Position numbers and translations under genes: made by a program. Under the pieces are notes generated by a model that worked only from the letters and a program-made list of their open reading frames with translations, was not told where the DNA came from and did no database searches. A stretch of DNA of 64,000 nt from Streptomyces iconiensis (GTDB taxonomy: Bacteria > Actinomycetota > Actinomycetes > Streptomycetales > Streptomycetaceae), in assembly GCF_028657195.3 (NCBI RefSeq), contig NZ_JANCPR020000053.1, positions 1 through 64,000 on the forward strand, read 5' to 3'. Numbering within the stretch: position 1 is the first letter of the stretch; every line of letters begins with the position of its first letter. This document shows, in pieces, positions 47,358 to 56,759 of this stretch.

Positions 47358-48617
47358 CTGAACAGCTCTCTCCACGAGGTGGACCCGGACGTCGCCGCCG
47401 CCGTCGACGCCGAACTCCACCGCCAGCAGTCCACCCTCGAAATGATCGCGTCGGAGAACTTCGCCCCCGTCGCCTCCATGGAGGCCCAGGGCTCGGTCCT
47501 CACCAACAAGTACGCCGAGGGCTACCCCGGACGCCGCTACTACGGCGGCTGCGAGCACGTCGATGTGGTCGAGGATCTGGCCAGGGACCGGGTGAAGGCC
47601 CTGTTCGGGGCCGAGGCCGCGAATGTGCAGCCGCACTCGGGCGCGCAGGCGAACGCCGCCGCGATGGTGGCCGTACTGAAGCCGGGCGACACGATCATGG
47701 GCCTGGACCTGGCGCACGGTGGTCATCTGACGCATGGCATGAAGATCAATTTCTCCGGCAAGCTCTACAACGTCGTCGCCTACAAGGTCGATGAGAAGAC
47801 CAGCCAGGTCGACATGGAAGAGGTCGAGCGCCTCGCCAAGGAGCACCGCCCGCAGATGATCATCGCGGGCTGGTCCGCCTACCCGCGCCAGCTCGACTTC
47901 GCCGCCTTCCGCCGTATCGCCGACGAGGTCGGCGCGCTGCTGATGGTCGACATGGCCCACTTCGCCGGGCTCGTCGCCGCCGGTCTGCACCCGAGCCCCG
48001 TGCCGTACGCCGATATCGTCACCACCACCACGCACAAGACCCTCGGCGGTCCGCGCGGTGGCGTGATCCTGTCGAAGAAGGAGTACGCGAAGAAGATCAA
48101 CTCCGCGGTCTTCCCCGGCCAGCAGGGCGGCCCGCTGGAGCATGTCATCGCGGCGAAGGCCGTCTCCTTCAAGATCGCGGCCAGCGACGAGTTCAAGGAG
48201 CGCCAGGCCCGCACGCTCTCCGGCGCGCGTGCCCTCGCCGAACGCCTGCTGCACCAGGACGCCGTGGACGCGGGCGTCTCCGTGCTCTCCGGCGGTACGG
48301 ACGTCCACCTCGTCCTCGTCGACCTGCGCCACAGCGAACTCGACGGCCAGCAGGCCGAGGACCGCCTCCACGAGGTCGGCATCACCGTCAACCGCAACGC
48401 GGTGCCGAACGACCCGCGCCCGCCCATGGTCACCTCGGGCCTGCGCATCGGCACCCCCGCGCTCGCCACGCGCGGCTTCCAGGACGAGGACTTCACCGAG
48501 GTCGCGGACATCATCGCGCAGGCGCTGCTGCCGGGCTTCGACGAGGACACGTCGAAATCGCTCGCAGCGCGTGTCACCGCACTCGCGGAGAAGCACCCGC
48601 TGTACCCGGGGCTGTAA
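47349..48617 (+). CDS. glyA: Serine hydroxymethyltransferase
   Basis: A 422-residue PLP enzyme interconverting serine and glycine with tetrahydrofolate. [43 protein letters not shown] lysine in [33 protein letters not shown]. The start could be ATG 47349 or, through a 24-base in-frame duplication, ATG 47325 (8 residues longer, adding MSLRDGSS). Lies 73 bases after gcvH, so probably under the same riboswitch-controlled transcript. Confidence 0.97.
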   Translation: MSLLNSSLHEVDPDVAAAVDAELHRQQSTLEMIASENFAPVASMEAQGSVLTNKYAEGYPGRRYYGGCEHVDVVEDLARDRVKALFGAEAANVQPHSGAQANAAAMVAVLKPGDTIMGLDLAHGGHLTHGMKINFSGKLYNVVAYKVDEKTSQVDMEEVERLAKEHRPQMIIAGWSAYPRQLDFAAFRRIADEVGALLMVDMAHFAGLVAAGLHPSPVPYADIVTTTTHKTLGGPRGGVILSKKEYAKKINSAVFPGQQGGPLEHVIAAKAVSFKIAASDEFKERQARTLSGARALAERLLHQDAVDAGVSVLSGGTDVHLVLVDLRHSELDGQQAEDRLHEVGITVNRNAVPNDPRPPMVTSGLRIGTPALATRGFQDEDFTEVADIIAQALLPGFDEDTSKSLAARVTALAEKHPLYPGL

Positions 48618-48680
48618 CCCTCCTTCCCGCCGTCCCCGTGAACCGCGCGCGCTCGCCCTCCAGTGCCTCTGGGGGAACCT

Positions 48681-48697
48681 CCCGGCCGAAGGCCGGG
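48681..48697 (+). terminator. Hairpin after glyA
   Basis: A 7-base perfect stem (48681-48687 with 48691-48697, loop GAA), followed by a second overlapping inverted repeat (CCCCCGGCC against GGGGG near 48700-48720), lies in the 224-base gap between glyA and sdaA. The whole block looks like a common Streptomyces intergenic repeat. Confidence 0.5.
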
Positions 48698-48841
48698 GGC
48701 CCCCGGCCGAAGCTGGGGGGAGGGCCGCATTCCAGTCAGTCCGTCCGGCGCTGGAGGACCCGGGGTCGGCGGGGCAGGGGCAACCCCTCGGCCCCGACCC
48801 ACGAAGCAACCGCACCACACCGCCCAGAGGGAGCCACCACC

Positions 48842-50224
48842 ATGGCCATTTCGGTCTTCGACCTCTTCTCCGTCGGCATCGGCCCGTCCAGCTCGCACAC
48901 GGTCGGCCCCATGCGGGCCGCGCGCATGTTCGCGCGCCGCCTCAAGAACGAGGGCGTGCTCGCGCACACGGCCTCCGTACGCGCGGAACTCTTCGGCTCC
49001 CTCGGCGCCACAGGACACGGCCACGGCACGCCGAAGGCCGTACTCCTGGGCCTCGAAGGCAACTCACCGCGCACCGTCGACGTGGAGACCGCCGACGAAC
49101 AGGTCGCGCGCATCCGCGAGTCGGGGCGGCTGCGGCTGCTCGCCGCCGAGATCGGTGACACGCACGAGATCCCGTTCGACGAGCCCCGGCAGCTGATACT
49201 GCACCGGCGCCGCTCCCTCCCGTACCACGCGAACGGCATGACCCTCTTCGCGTACGACAGCGCGGGCACGCCGCTGCTGGAGAAGACGTACTACTCCGTC
49301 GGCGGCGGCTTCGTCGTCGACGAGGACGCGGTCGGCGAGGACCGCATCATGCTCGACGACACGGTGCTGCGCCACCCCTTCCGTACGGGCGACGAACTGC
49401 TGCGCCTCACCCGCGAGACGGGCCTGTCCGTGTCCCGGCTGATGCTGGAGAACGAGAAGGCGTGGCGGACCGAGGAGGAGATCCGCGAGGGCCTCCTGGA
49501 GATCTGGCGCGTCATGCGGGCCTGCGTCGCGCGCGGCCTCACCCAGGAGGGCATCCTGCCCGGCGGCCTCAAGGTCCGCCGCCGCGCTGCCACTTCGGCC
49601 CGCCAGCTGCGCGCCGAGGGCCATGCCGAGGCGCACTCGATGGAGTGGACCACGCTGTACGCGATGGCCGTCAACGAGGAGAACGCCGCGGGCGGACGCG
49701 TGGTGACCGCGCCCACCAACGGCGCCGCGGGGATCATCCCCGCCGTCCTGCACTACGCGCACCACTTCGTGCCCGGCACCGACGACGACGCCATCGTGCG
49801 CTTCCTGCTCGCGGCGGGCGGCATCGGCATGCTCTACAAGGAGAACGCGTCCATCTCCGGCGCCGAGGTCGGCTGCCAGGGAGAGGTCGGCTCCGCCTGC
49901 TCCATGGCGGCCGGCGGCCTCGCCGAGATCCTCGGCGGTAGCCCCGAACAGGTCGAGAACGCCGCCGAGATCGGCATGGAACACAACCTCGGCCTCACCT
50001 GCGACCCGGTCGGCGGCCTCGTCCAGATCCCCTGCATCGAACGCAACGGCATGGCAGCAGTCAAGGCCGTCACCGCAGCCCGCATGTCCCTCCGCGGCGA
50101 CGGCCGCCACCATGTCTCCCTCGACAAGGTCATCAAGACGATGCGGGAGACCGGTGCGGACATGAAGGTCAAGTACAAGGAGACCGCGCGGGGCGGGCTC
50201 GCCGTGAATGTCATCGAGTGCTGA
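48842..50224 (+). CDS. sdaA: L-serine ammonia-lyase (serine deaminase), Fe-S type
   Basis: A 460-residue single-chain enzyme converting serine to pyruvate and ammonia. Beta domain: [20 protein letters not shown] with the conserved [18 protein letters not shown]. Catalytic domain: [19 protein letters not shown], and Fe-S cysteines in [16 protein letters not shown] and [20 protein letters not shown] 48842 has GAGGGAG about 9 bases upstream. Downstream of glyA, it can drain serine made from glycine when glycine is high. Confidence 0.97.
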   Translation: MAISVFDLFSVGIGPSSSHTVGPMRAARMFARRLKNEGVLAHTASVRAELFGSLGATGHGHGTPKAVLLGLEGNSPRTVDVETADEQVARIRESGRLRLLAAEIGDTHEIPFDEPRQLILHRRRSLPYHANGMTLFAYDSAGTPLLEKTYYSVGGGFVVDEDAVGEDRIMLDDTVLRHPFRTGDELLRLTRETGLSVSRLMLENEKAWRTEEEIREGLLEIWRVMRACVARGLTQEGILPGGLKVRRRAATSARQLRAEGHAEAHSMEWTTLYAMAVNEENAAGGRVVTAPTNGAAGIIPAVLHYAHHFVPGTDDDAIVRFLLAAGGIGMLYKENASISGAEVGCQGEVGSACSMAAGGLAEILGGSPEQVENAAEIGMEHNLGLTCDPVGGLVQIPCIERNGMAAVKAVTAARMSLRGDGRHHVSLDKVIKTMRETGADMKVKYKETARGGLAVNVIEC

Positions 50225-50849
50225 ACGTATCCGCTCTGACCAGGTGATTCGCGTCTTTCAGCACTGTCACGGGCTTGCCCTTCCGCCCGGCGGAAAGTCC
50301 CTCAGAAGTCCCTGTGACAGAGCTGAAAGTCTTTGAAAAGTCCCTGGGATGTCCCTCACCGCGCTGGGCGTAGAGGGCTTCTGCTGCACCGTGAGTGGCA
50401 CCCAGGGCAGTGCCTCCGCCACGCCGGAGTGCGGCGGATGCTTGGCGGTGTCCAGAGTTGAATCCGGCTGGGCTCGTGAACGCCCGGCCGCGCGACAGGA
50501 CCTGCCCCCACATTCCCGCGCCCGGGACCGGCCAGAAGCTCACGCCGATACGTACTCGACTGCACTGCAGCATGGACACCGAAACGCTGTTCGCGGGGGC
50601 CGGTTCAGCGTGGAATTTCGAGGCGCCCGAGTCGCTTTCTCCCCTGCTGCGGAGGATTCGAGCCACCGCTGGCCCGGGGTAGCTCAACAACACCGTCGTC
50701 CGGCACAGCGGCTGTGGATTCCGTATGGAGACAACGTACGGACCACACTGCACTGATTCTCATCTCCTACCTCCGCGAGGGACCCACGAGTCTCGGACGG
50801 AGAGTGGAATGGCAATGGTGCTACTGCGCATCCGTCGAACGGACCACCG
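50225..50849. other. Intergenic region without a supported gene
   Basis: About 620 bases after sdaA show no coding frame with convincing codon bias or recognisable motif on either strand. GC is somewhat lower and the composition irregular, as in decayed DNA. It borders an IS-like fragment. Confidence 0.5.
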
Positions 50850-51010
50850 GCTAGCGGGACTCGACGCGGGCGGCAACGCCCTCGGCCGCGAGGTGGCTCT
50901 TCGTCGTCGGGCCGCCGCGTGAGCGGCCGATCGCATGGTGGTCGGCGGTGTGCTCCGGGCGGTGGGGGGCAACCCTGGCGGGTGCCACAGCGTCCAAGAG
51001 ACTGCGTGTC
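50850..51010 (-). pseudogene. IS5-like transposase fragment
   Basis: On the minus strand a short frame encodes HTADHHAIGRSRGGPTTKSH followed by LAAEG. This closely resembles the catalytic-core GRSRGGxxTKxHLAxDG motif of actinobacterial IS5-family transposases. The frame stops soon after (VESR-stop), and the remaining two thirds of a transposase are not seen in the flanks. No terminal inverted repeats were found. Confidence 0.45.
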
Positions 51011-51090
51011 CGGGTCTGTTCCTGGTGCGCCGGAACGGAACAGCAATGGGCCGGCAGTTGCGGACGAGCGGCCATGGAGGGACGTCAGAC

Positions 51091-51474
51091 GTGCAGGTGA
51101 ACGTGGAATGGGTCGATGCGCGCGAGAGGCTGCCCGAACCCGGGGAGCCCGTAGCGGCGGCCACGTACGGTATCTGGCCGCAGGACTTTCATGACCGAGA
51201 GGCCGCGGGTGAGGATTACTGGCTCGTCAGGCCCATGGTCTTCCACGACGTATACATCCCCATGACCTTTACCGAGTCCGAGGACGACAGCGAGTACTAC
51301 AACTGCTTCGCGGACTCCGACGGCGTCGTTCGCTACCCTCCGGGCCGGCCGAGCCAGGAGCACGTCACCCACTGGGCGGCACTGCCCTTCCTCCCCGGCA
51401 CCTCGGTGCACGAGGCGGACGGCGCCGAAGCACGGTCAGCCTTTCAGCGAGTCGGCGACCACCGCTCCCCATAG
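51091..51474 (+). CDS. DUF551-like small protein
   Basis: A 127-residue protein. WVDARERLPEPGEPVAAATY at the start and EHVTHWAALPFLPG near the end match the pattern of DUF551 proteins (W-x-x-x-ExLP ... VTHWMPLPxxP), which are mostly phage- or plasmid-borne and of unknown function. The middle is rich in Asp/Glu/Tyr (FTESEDDSEYYNCFADSDG). GTG 51091 has GAGGGA about 9 bases upstream; a longer in-frame start at 50935 lies within the IS fragment and is unlikely. Confidence 0.6.
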   Translation: MQVNVEWVDARERLPEPGEPVAAATYGIWPQDFHDREAAGEDYWLVRPMVFHDVYIPMTFTESEDDSEYYNCFADSDGVVRYPPGRPSQEHVTHWAALPFLPGTSVHEADGAEARSAFQRVGDHRSP

Positions 51475-51821
51475 CCTGGGAACTCGACCCGCCATCCCTG
51501 GGGTTGCCGTGTTGCCCCGCCCGGCCGCTCGGGCTGGGCGGGGCAGGGGATCAGGGAAGTCGGCCATTGCCTGCGGCCCGGTGGCGCGTTCACCCCGCTG
51601 ACGTTCCAACCCGCCACCGGGCCGGTCTACCGCTGCTTCCGGATCGCCATCGAGGACTGTCCGGGAGTAGGCAGCTTCCCGCGGGACGCCCGCCCTGCGC
51701 GCGAGCCTCGCCGCCGCCGGGATGTCCGTACGGGAGACGTGGGCGCCGGGCACGTTCCTGATCCTGACTGCGGTTACGGAGAGTTGACGCCGGCAGGGAG
51801 GTGAGGGTGACCGGGGCCAGG
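51475..51821. other. Gap with an unrecognised coding-like stretch (+)
   Basis: Between the two flanking genes, the plus-strand frame from about 51543 to 51680 reads REVGHCLRPGGAFTPLTFQP then ATGPVYRCFRIAIEDCPGVG, with strongly G/C-ending codons. It lacks a credible start, so it looks like a gene fragment of unknown origin. Confidence 0.3.
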
Positions 51822-52145
51822 TCAGGCGTTGTCCTGACGCGCTTCCGCCGCCTGCCGCGAAGTCTCCAGGATGCCTTGCAGCGCCACCACATGACTCTCC
51901 AGCGCTGCCCTTCCGGCCTGGCTCAGATTGAGCCAGGTCCGGGGGCGTTTGCCCACGTAGCCCTTCTCGACCTCGACGTAGCCATGATTGCCGAGCGTGG
52001 TGACCTGCTTGGACAGGGCCGAGGCGGAAGCGCCCACACTCTCCCGCACCCAGGCGAACTCCGCCCACTCCACGCCCGCCAGCAGCGACACGATCGACAG
52101 CCGCGTCGGGTCGAGCAGCACAGGGTCGAGTTCAGTGGGAGCCAT
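51822..52145 (-). CDS. Winged-helix transcriptional regulator (ArsR/MarR-like)
   Basis: A 107-residue DNA-binding protein: LDPVLLDPTRLSIVSLLAGV, ESVGASASALSKQVTTLGNHGY (recognition helix) and VEVEKGYVGKRPRTWLNLSQ, GRAALESHVVALQGIL. This is the small wHTH type often paired with a membrane protein. ATG 52145 lies within the last codons of the upstream membrane-protein gene (14-base overlap), so the pair is co-translated. A long inverted repeat in front of the pair is a likely autoregulatory operator. Confidence 0.85.
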   Translation of the reverse strand: MAPTELDPVLLDPTRLSIVSLLAGVEWAEFAWVRESVGASASALSKQVTTLGNHGYVEVEKGYVGKRPRTWLNLSQAGRAALESHVVALQGILETSRQAAEARQDNA

Positions 52146-52650
52146 GGGCCACACTGCCCGGGCCGCCGCGACCGGACTTCGTCTTCGTGAACAGCCAGTC
52201 CCTGGAGCGCGGCCCGAAATAGATCAGTGTGCCGCCCAGGACGACCCCCAGCCCGGTCCGCCAGTAGGGGACCGTCAGCCCGTCCGGCACCAGCGCGGCG
52301 AGGGCGACCGTCAGGACGAGGACGAGCAGTACCAGCAGCACGTTCCGGAAGTACTGACGGGAAAACTCCTGCTTGCGGACACTGGTGGGCCGGCCGAGCA
52401 CGGAGGCGCCCCGGCGCGTGCGCTGAAGGATGCCGTACGTGATGAACGTCGCGATGAACGCCCACGAACTCCAGCTGACCGCCTCCTGGCCAAGGAAGTC
52501 CGGTATCGCCAGGAACAGGAAAATCACGATGCCGAACACCACGCTGACCCAGCGGGCCTCACGTTGGGTGGAGCTGAATGCCTGGTCACGGCGCTCATCG
52601 ACGTCCTGGAGTGCGCGAGCCGCCTCAGCGGCCGTGGGTCGTTCGGTCAT
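52132..52650 (-). CDS. Four-helix membrane protein paired with wHTH regulator
   Basis: A 172-residue protein with a cytoplasmic N-terminus (TAAEAARALQDVDERRDQAF) and four hydrophobic segments (WVSVVFGIVIFLFLAIPDFL, WSSWAFIATFITYGIL, YFRNVLLVLLVLVLTVALAA, TGLGVVLGGTLIYF). No catalytic motif. ATG 52650 has GGAGG 5 bases upstream. First gene of a two-gene unit with the regulator; function unknown. Confidence 0.82.
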   Translation of the reverse strand: MTERPTAAEAARALQDVDERRDQAFSSTQREARWVSVVFGIVIFLFLAIPDFLGQEAVSWSSWAFIATFITYGILQRTRRGASVLGRPTSVRKQEFSRQYFRNVLLVLLVLVLTVALAALVPDGLTVPYWRTGLGVVLGGTLIYFGPRSRDWLFTKTKSGRGGPGSVAHGSH

Positions 52651-52679
52651 GAGTACCTCCATGAAGCTGTCCTCAACAG

Positions 52680-52706
52680 AACTTCTTTCCTGACAGGAAA
52701 GTAGTT
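52680..52706. promoter_or_regulatory. Inverted-repeat operator before the membrane-protein/wHTH unit
   Basis: Two 13-base arms, AACTTCTTTCCTG and CAGGAAAGTAGTT, are separated by one base and match at 12 of 13 positions. The repeat begins 30 bases before ATG 52650, at the expected promoter position. It is probably bound by the wHTH protein encoded as the second gene. Confidence 0.7.
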
Positions 52707-53063
52707 TCCCAGATGGGCTACCGTCAAGCGGCAGGTAGCAACTGGTGTGACAGGGCGCAGCGTTGGAGGTTGGGTCCGCCCTGCCGAACGGCCGCGCCGA
52801 GCCGTGGAGGAAGCCTGCTTCTCTGGCGCCCGCGCGTGCCCGGGGAACGGCTCAGCGGTGAATGTGCCGGTTGCAGGCGTGGCAGAAGGGCTTCCTCAAG
52901 GCAGGCAAACCGACGTGCCGTGGCAAGAGGCCGAAGCCGCATGGTTGTTCGAGTCGATAGGATCACGTCTGCGAAGCACCCAGCCGCCCGCACCACTTCG
53001 ACGCGTCCGCCGCGGCACCTGTACGGACCGTCAGCCGTTCGGTACCCCGCACCCAAGGAGACG
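52707..53063. other. Upstream region of the GMC gene
   Basis: About 360 bases with no recognisable gene. The GMC frame stays open through it but the translated sequence is Arg/Ser-rich and not GMC-like. It should contain the GMC promoter. Confidence 0.5.
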
Positions 53064-54695
53064 ATGAGCATGAGCAGCGATTCCGGGCAGAACGGCGCCA
53101 CGGCTGCCGCGTCCCCGCACCGGCTCGAACTCGCCGACCACATCGACGACGGCGCCACGTTCGACTACATCGTCTGCGGCGCCGGTTCGTCCGGTTCCGT
53201 TCTCGCCGGCAGACTCGCGGCCGATCCGGCCGTCACGGTGCTGCTCGTCGAGAGCGGCGGCGACGACGATGACGAGCGGGTGCGCGATCCCGACCTGTGG
53301 CCGGCCAACCTCGGCAGCGAGCGGACCTGGGACCACGTCACCGAGGAGAACACGCACCTGAACGGGCGCCGGCTCGCTTACGCGACGGGCCGTGGGCTGG
53401 GCGGGGGAGGCGCCGTCAACGCGGGCGTGTGGGCGCGTGGTCACCGGAGCGACTGGGACTCCTTCGCCGAGCAGGTGGGCGATCCCGCATGGGGCTACGC
53501 GCACGTGCTGGGGCACTACCGGAACATCGAGGACTGGCAGGGCGCGCCCGACCCCGAACGCCGGGGCAGTGGCGGGCCGATGCGGATACGGCCGTCGCAG
53601 GACGTGCACCCGCTTTTCAGCGCCTTCCTCGACGGCGCCGAGGCCACCGGCATCTCCCGTTTCGACAGTGCCAACGGCGCCATGATGGAGAAGGACTCCG
53701 GCTGCGCCGTGCGGGACGAGAACATCCACGACGGTGTACGGCAGACCCCCTTCCGCCGCTATGTCGCCGATCGTGTGGGACAGCCGAACCTCACGGTCCT
53801 GCCGCACACGACGGTCTCCCGTGTCCTGCTCCGCGCAGGCCGGGCCTTCGGCGTCGAGATCGTCCGCGAGGGCAAGCCGCTGCGCGCTCACGCGTCGCAG
53901 GAGGTGGTGCTGTCGCTGGGCGCGATCGGTACCCCGGCCGTCCTCATCCGGTCCGGGATCGGGGACGAGGCCGAACTGCGGGCCGCCGGCATCCCGGTGG
54001 TCCAGCACGTGCCCGGCGTCGGCCGTAACCTCGACGACCACATACGCCTGCCCTGCGTGTGGGAGGCGACGGACGTGCCGCTGCCTGTGCCCACACGCAG
54101 CCAGGCCGTCTGTTTCTGGGAGGACGGAACACGGCCGGGTGCACCGGAGTTCGTCATGTACGTCTCGCCGGCGCCGTCCGTCTCCCCCGAGAGCGCGGCG
54201 CAGTATCCGCCGCCGGAGCGGTGTTTCACCCTGATGCCCGCCATGCGCCTGCGCGGCGGCAGCCGCGGCCGGGTCCGCCTGGCGAGCACGGACCCGCTGA
54301 CCCGACCGCGCATCGAGACGAACTTCCTCGCTGACCCCGACGACGTCCGCTCGGCTCTGTCCGCCGTCGCCATGGCCCGCGAGATCGGCAACTCCGCCGC
54401 GCTCCGCCCGTTCGCCAAGCGGGAGGTGTCCCCCGCGTCCTCCGCGACGGACACGGTTGAGCTGTTCGTACGGAACGCCGTTGAGACCTACTGGCACCAG
54501 AGCGGTACGGCCCGGATGGGACGCGACGATGACACCGACGCCGTTGTGGACGCGCGGCTCAAGGTGCACGGCATCGACGGCCTCCGCGTCGCCGACGCCT
54601 CGGTGCTGCCCCATGTGACGGTCGCCAACACCATGGCCCCTTCCATGGTGGTCGGCGAGCGGGCAGCCGAGATCCTCACGGCCGAGCACGGCTGA
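53064..54695 (+). CDS. GMC-family FAD oxidoreductase
   Basis: A 543-residue flavoprotein of the choline dehydrogenase/alcohol oxidase type. FAD motif DYIVCGAGSSGSVLAGRLA, then GRGLGGGGAVNAGVWARGH (the usual GGSSAIN is GGGGAVN), SLGAIGTPAVLIRSGIGD, NLDDHIRLPCVWEA. Catalytic His in YWHQSGTARMG and the partner Asn in HVTVANTMAPSMVVGERAAE. Substrate unknown. AAGGAG lies 3 bases before ATG 53064 and 9 bases before ATG 53070, so the latter may be the true start. Confidence 0.93.
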   Translation: MSMSSDSGQNGATAAASPHRLELADHIDDGATFDYIVCGAGSSGSVLAGRLAADPAVTVLLVESGGDDDDERVRDPDLWPANLGSERTWDHVTEENTHLNGRRLAYATGRGLGGGGAVNAGVWARGHRSDWDSFAEQVGDPAWGYAHVLGHYRNIEDWQGAPDPERRGSGGPMRIRPSQDVHPLFSAFLDGAEATGISRFDSANGAMMEKDSGCAVRDENIHDGVRQTPFRRYVADRVGQPNLTVLPHTTVSRVLLRAGRAFGVEIVREGKPLRAHASQEVVLSLGAIGTPAVLIRSGIGDEAELRAAGIPVVQHVPGVGRNLDDHIRLPCVWEATDVPLPVPTRSQAVCFWEDGTRPGAPEFVMYVSPAPSVSPESAAQYPPPERCFTLMPAMRLRGGSRGRVRLASTDPLTRPRIETNFLADPDDVRSALSAVAMAREIGNSAALRPFAKREVSPASSATDTVELFVRNAVETYWHQSGTARMGRDDDTDAVVDARLKVHGIDGLRVADASVLPHVTVANTMAPSMVVGERAAEILTAEHG

Positions 54696-54869
54696 CCGCG
54701 CGAACGGCTGCCGGCCCTCATTGCCGACCGGCGGAGCGCATCGAGTGCGACCCGTGTGCTCTGCAGCCGCTTCCGCGGGGTGCGAAGAGGTTGTCTGCGC
54801 CGTCCGGAGGGTTTGCCGAGCTGACGGCGGTGCTCCGGGGTGCGGCGGTGGTGCCGCTTCGCACGGCGG

Positions 54870-55655
54870 TCATCGCACCGTGGACGGGAGAAGAACGGGT
54901 TCCCCGTCGGCCACGAGTGCCGCCGTGATGCCCCGTGCTTCGGCGGCTTCACGGAAGCGCCGTTCGATGTCGGGTTGTTCGGTGTAGACGGGCGGGTTGT
55001 GGAAGAGCCCGTAGTGGATCGCGCAGGCGGTGGTGGCCCCGAGCGCCGCGGCGGCCTCGACCGCCTGCTCGGGTGTCATGGTGACGGGCACGTTGGCCTC
55101 GTAGCCTTCGAAACGCGCTATGACGCCGTTGACGGGTACGAACGCGACGTCGAACGGACCGTGGTCGCGGGCGATCTGCCACCAGTTGCCGTGCCACATG
55201 GTGTCGCCGCAGTGGATGATCCGTCGCCCGGCGCCCTCGACGATCCAGGCGACCTGGTCGGCGTCGCTGCCGCGCCAGTCCAGCGAGGTGACCGGTGTGA
55301 CGGTCAACGGGCCGAGGTGGCGACGGTGCCCGATCTCCTGGGGGACCACGTCGATGCCGGCTTCCCTCAGCGTGGGTGCGATCGGTGTGTGGCAGCCGAT
55401 GGTCCCGGAGGCCGCGAGCCGCGCGACCAGTTCGTGGTCGTAGTGGTCGGGGTGCAGGTGGGTGAGCAGGACGTGGGTGCCGGGAGGCGGGTCGATGGAG
55501 GGCAGAGGCTGCCGCGGGAGCCCTTGGACGGGGGCGAGTGGCTCGGCGTGCTCCAGCGGGTCGATCAGCAGACGGGTGTCGCCGAGACGGATCTCGACGC
55601 CCGCCCACGCCAGGCGACGCAGTCGGAGCGTGTCGGTGTGATCTTCGGTGGTCAT
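54870..55655 (-). CDS. MBL-fold metallo-hydrolase
   Basis: A 261-residue metallo-beta-lactamase-fold protein with the metal motif LLTHLHPDHYDHELVARL (HxHxDH), GRRIIHCGDTMWHGNW and final metal histidine in CAIHYGLFHNP. It resembles the UlaG/L-ascorbate-6-phosphate lactonase-like class. ATG 55655 has AGGAG 6 bases upstream. Substrate unknown; it is in the same orientation as the downstream-lying (upstream in transcription) NmrA-like gene but 160 bases apart. Confidence 0.88.
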   Translation of the reverse strand: MTTEDHTDTLRLRRLAWAGVEIRLGDTRLLIDPLEHAEPLAPVQGLPRQPLPSIDPPPGTHVLLTHLHPDHYDHELVARLAASGTIGCHTPIAPTLREAGIDVVPQEIGHRRHLGPLTVTPVTSLDWRGSDADQVAWIVEGAGRRIIHCGDTMWHGNWWQIARDHGPFDVAFVPVNGVIARFEGYEANVPVTMTPEQAVEAAAALGATTACAIHYGLFHNPPVYTEQPDIERRFREAAEARGITAALVADGEPVLLPSTVR

Positions 55656-55816
55656 GTGAATCTCCTGATGCGGCCGATCGCCGCTGGTCGGGTAAGGAAG
55701 TGCGGGGCGGCCGGTCATGGGACAGGTCCGCCGCGTGGTTCGGGTGATGCCTGGCATGCGGCCGTACGGGTGCGAGGGGGTTCCGTGGATCGGATCGTGC
55801 TTCGTTGCCGCCGTGT

Positions 55817-56677
55817 TCAGGACGTCAGCGATGCCCGGACGATGTCGGCCAGCGCTGTCGGCTTGTGGCCGGTCACGTCGGCGACCGTCGAGCTGACGGC
55901 CGCGAGGAAGCCGCCGCGCGCCGCGGCGCCGAACGACGTCACGACGTTCGCCGCCTCCTCCGGGAGCCCGGACGCGCGCAGGCCGGCCGAAGACGCGGCG
56001 TCGTCGATGTCGACGAGTTCGACCTCCCGGCCGGAGATCTCGCGCGCGAGCGCCGCGAGGTCGACGGCGGTCAGTGCCTCGGGACCTGTGACGTCGTAGG
56101 CCATGCCCTCGTGCCCGTCCTGGGTCAGGGCAGCGGCGGCCACCGCGGCGCAGTCCTCACGGGTCACGTAGGCGGTGGCTCCGCTGCCGGTGTTGGTCTC
56201 CAGCCGACCCGACGCGATGGCCCGCTCGATGGCCGGCACCCACATGTGCGCGTACAGGTTGTTGCGCAGCATCGTCCACCGCATGCCGCTGTCGCGCAGT
56301 GCTTGCTCCGTGCCCGCGTGGTCGGGGACCACCAGGGCGGGGTTGGCCGGGACCGGGCGGGGGACGGAGGTGTAGAGAAGGTGCTGGACGCCCGCGTCAG
56401 CCGCTGCGGTAACGGCCGCGCGCTGTTGACCGAGGCGCGCACCGACCGCGTCGGTGGAGATGAGCAGCAGGCGGTCGACACCCTCGAACGCGGTGGTGAG
56501 GGTGCGGGGATCGGCGAAGTCGGCCCGCCGTACCTCGGCACCGCGAGCGGCGAGGTCGGCGAGCGTGTCCGGGTTGCGGGTGGTGAGTACGACCTCATCC
56601 GCATCGACGGCCCTCAAGACGAGTTCAGCGGTGGCCCGTCCCAGTGCGCCGGAGGCTCCGGTGATGGCGATCGTCAT
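55817..56677 (-). CDS. NmrA-like NAD(P)-binding oxidoreductase
   Basis: A 286-residue atypical SDR like quinone oxidoreductase 2: TIAITGASGALGRATAELVL (NADPH motif), EVVLTTRNPDTLADLAARGA, RLLLISTDAVGARLGQQRAA, RWTMLRNNLYAHMWV, and DCAAVAAAALTQDGHEGMAY. ATG 56677 has GGAG upstream. Divergent from a broken Rrf2 regulator; the intergenic region retains two palindromes. YwnA/YwnB-like pairs of Rrf2 regulator and NmrA-type reductase are a known arrangement. Confidence 0.9.
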   Translation of the reverse strand: MTIAITGASGALGRATAELVLRAVDADEVVLTTRNPDTLADLAARGAEVRRADFADPRTLTTAFEGVDRLLLISTDAVGARLGQQRAAVTAAADAGVQHLLYTSVPRPVPANPALVVPDHAGTEQALRDSGMRWTMLRNNLYAHMWVPAIERAIASGRLETNTGSGATAYVTREDCAAVAAAALTQDGHEGMAYDVTGPEALTAVDLAALAREISGREVELVDIDDAASSAGLRASGLPEEAANVVTSFGAAARGGFLAAVSSTVADVTGHKPTALADIVRASLTS

Positions 56678-56701
56678 GCCCGCTCCAAAATTGTAGTCAA
56701 C

Positions 56702-56728
56702 GTGATTACGAATCACCGTTACCGTAAC
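56702..56728. promoter_or_regulatory. Two palindromes in the nmrA-like/Rrf2 intergenic region
   Basis: GTGATTACGAATCAC (56702-56716, perfect 6-base arms) is followed at once by GTTACCGTAAC (56718-56728, perfect 5-base arms). The 82-base region is AT-rich and lies between divergent genes. They are probable binding sites for the Rrf2 regulator now encoded by a broken gene. Confidence 0.6.
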
Positions 56729-56759
56729 TGTAGTGGTTGCAATATGGCAAGATGAAGGC

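Noticed and set aside
50630-50700. tRNA-like pieces (GGATTCGAGCC and GGCCCGGGGTAGCTCAA)
   Set aside because: The T-arm and acceptor stems do not pair, and no anticodon arm lies at the right distance on either strand.
52713-53063. Start of the GMC gene at 52713
   Set aside because: The added 117 residues are Arg/Ser-rich and unlike GMC proteins; a proper ribosome-binding site and the FAD domain lie after 53058.
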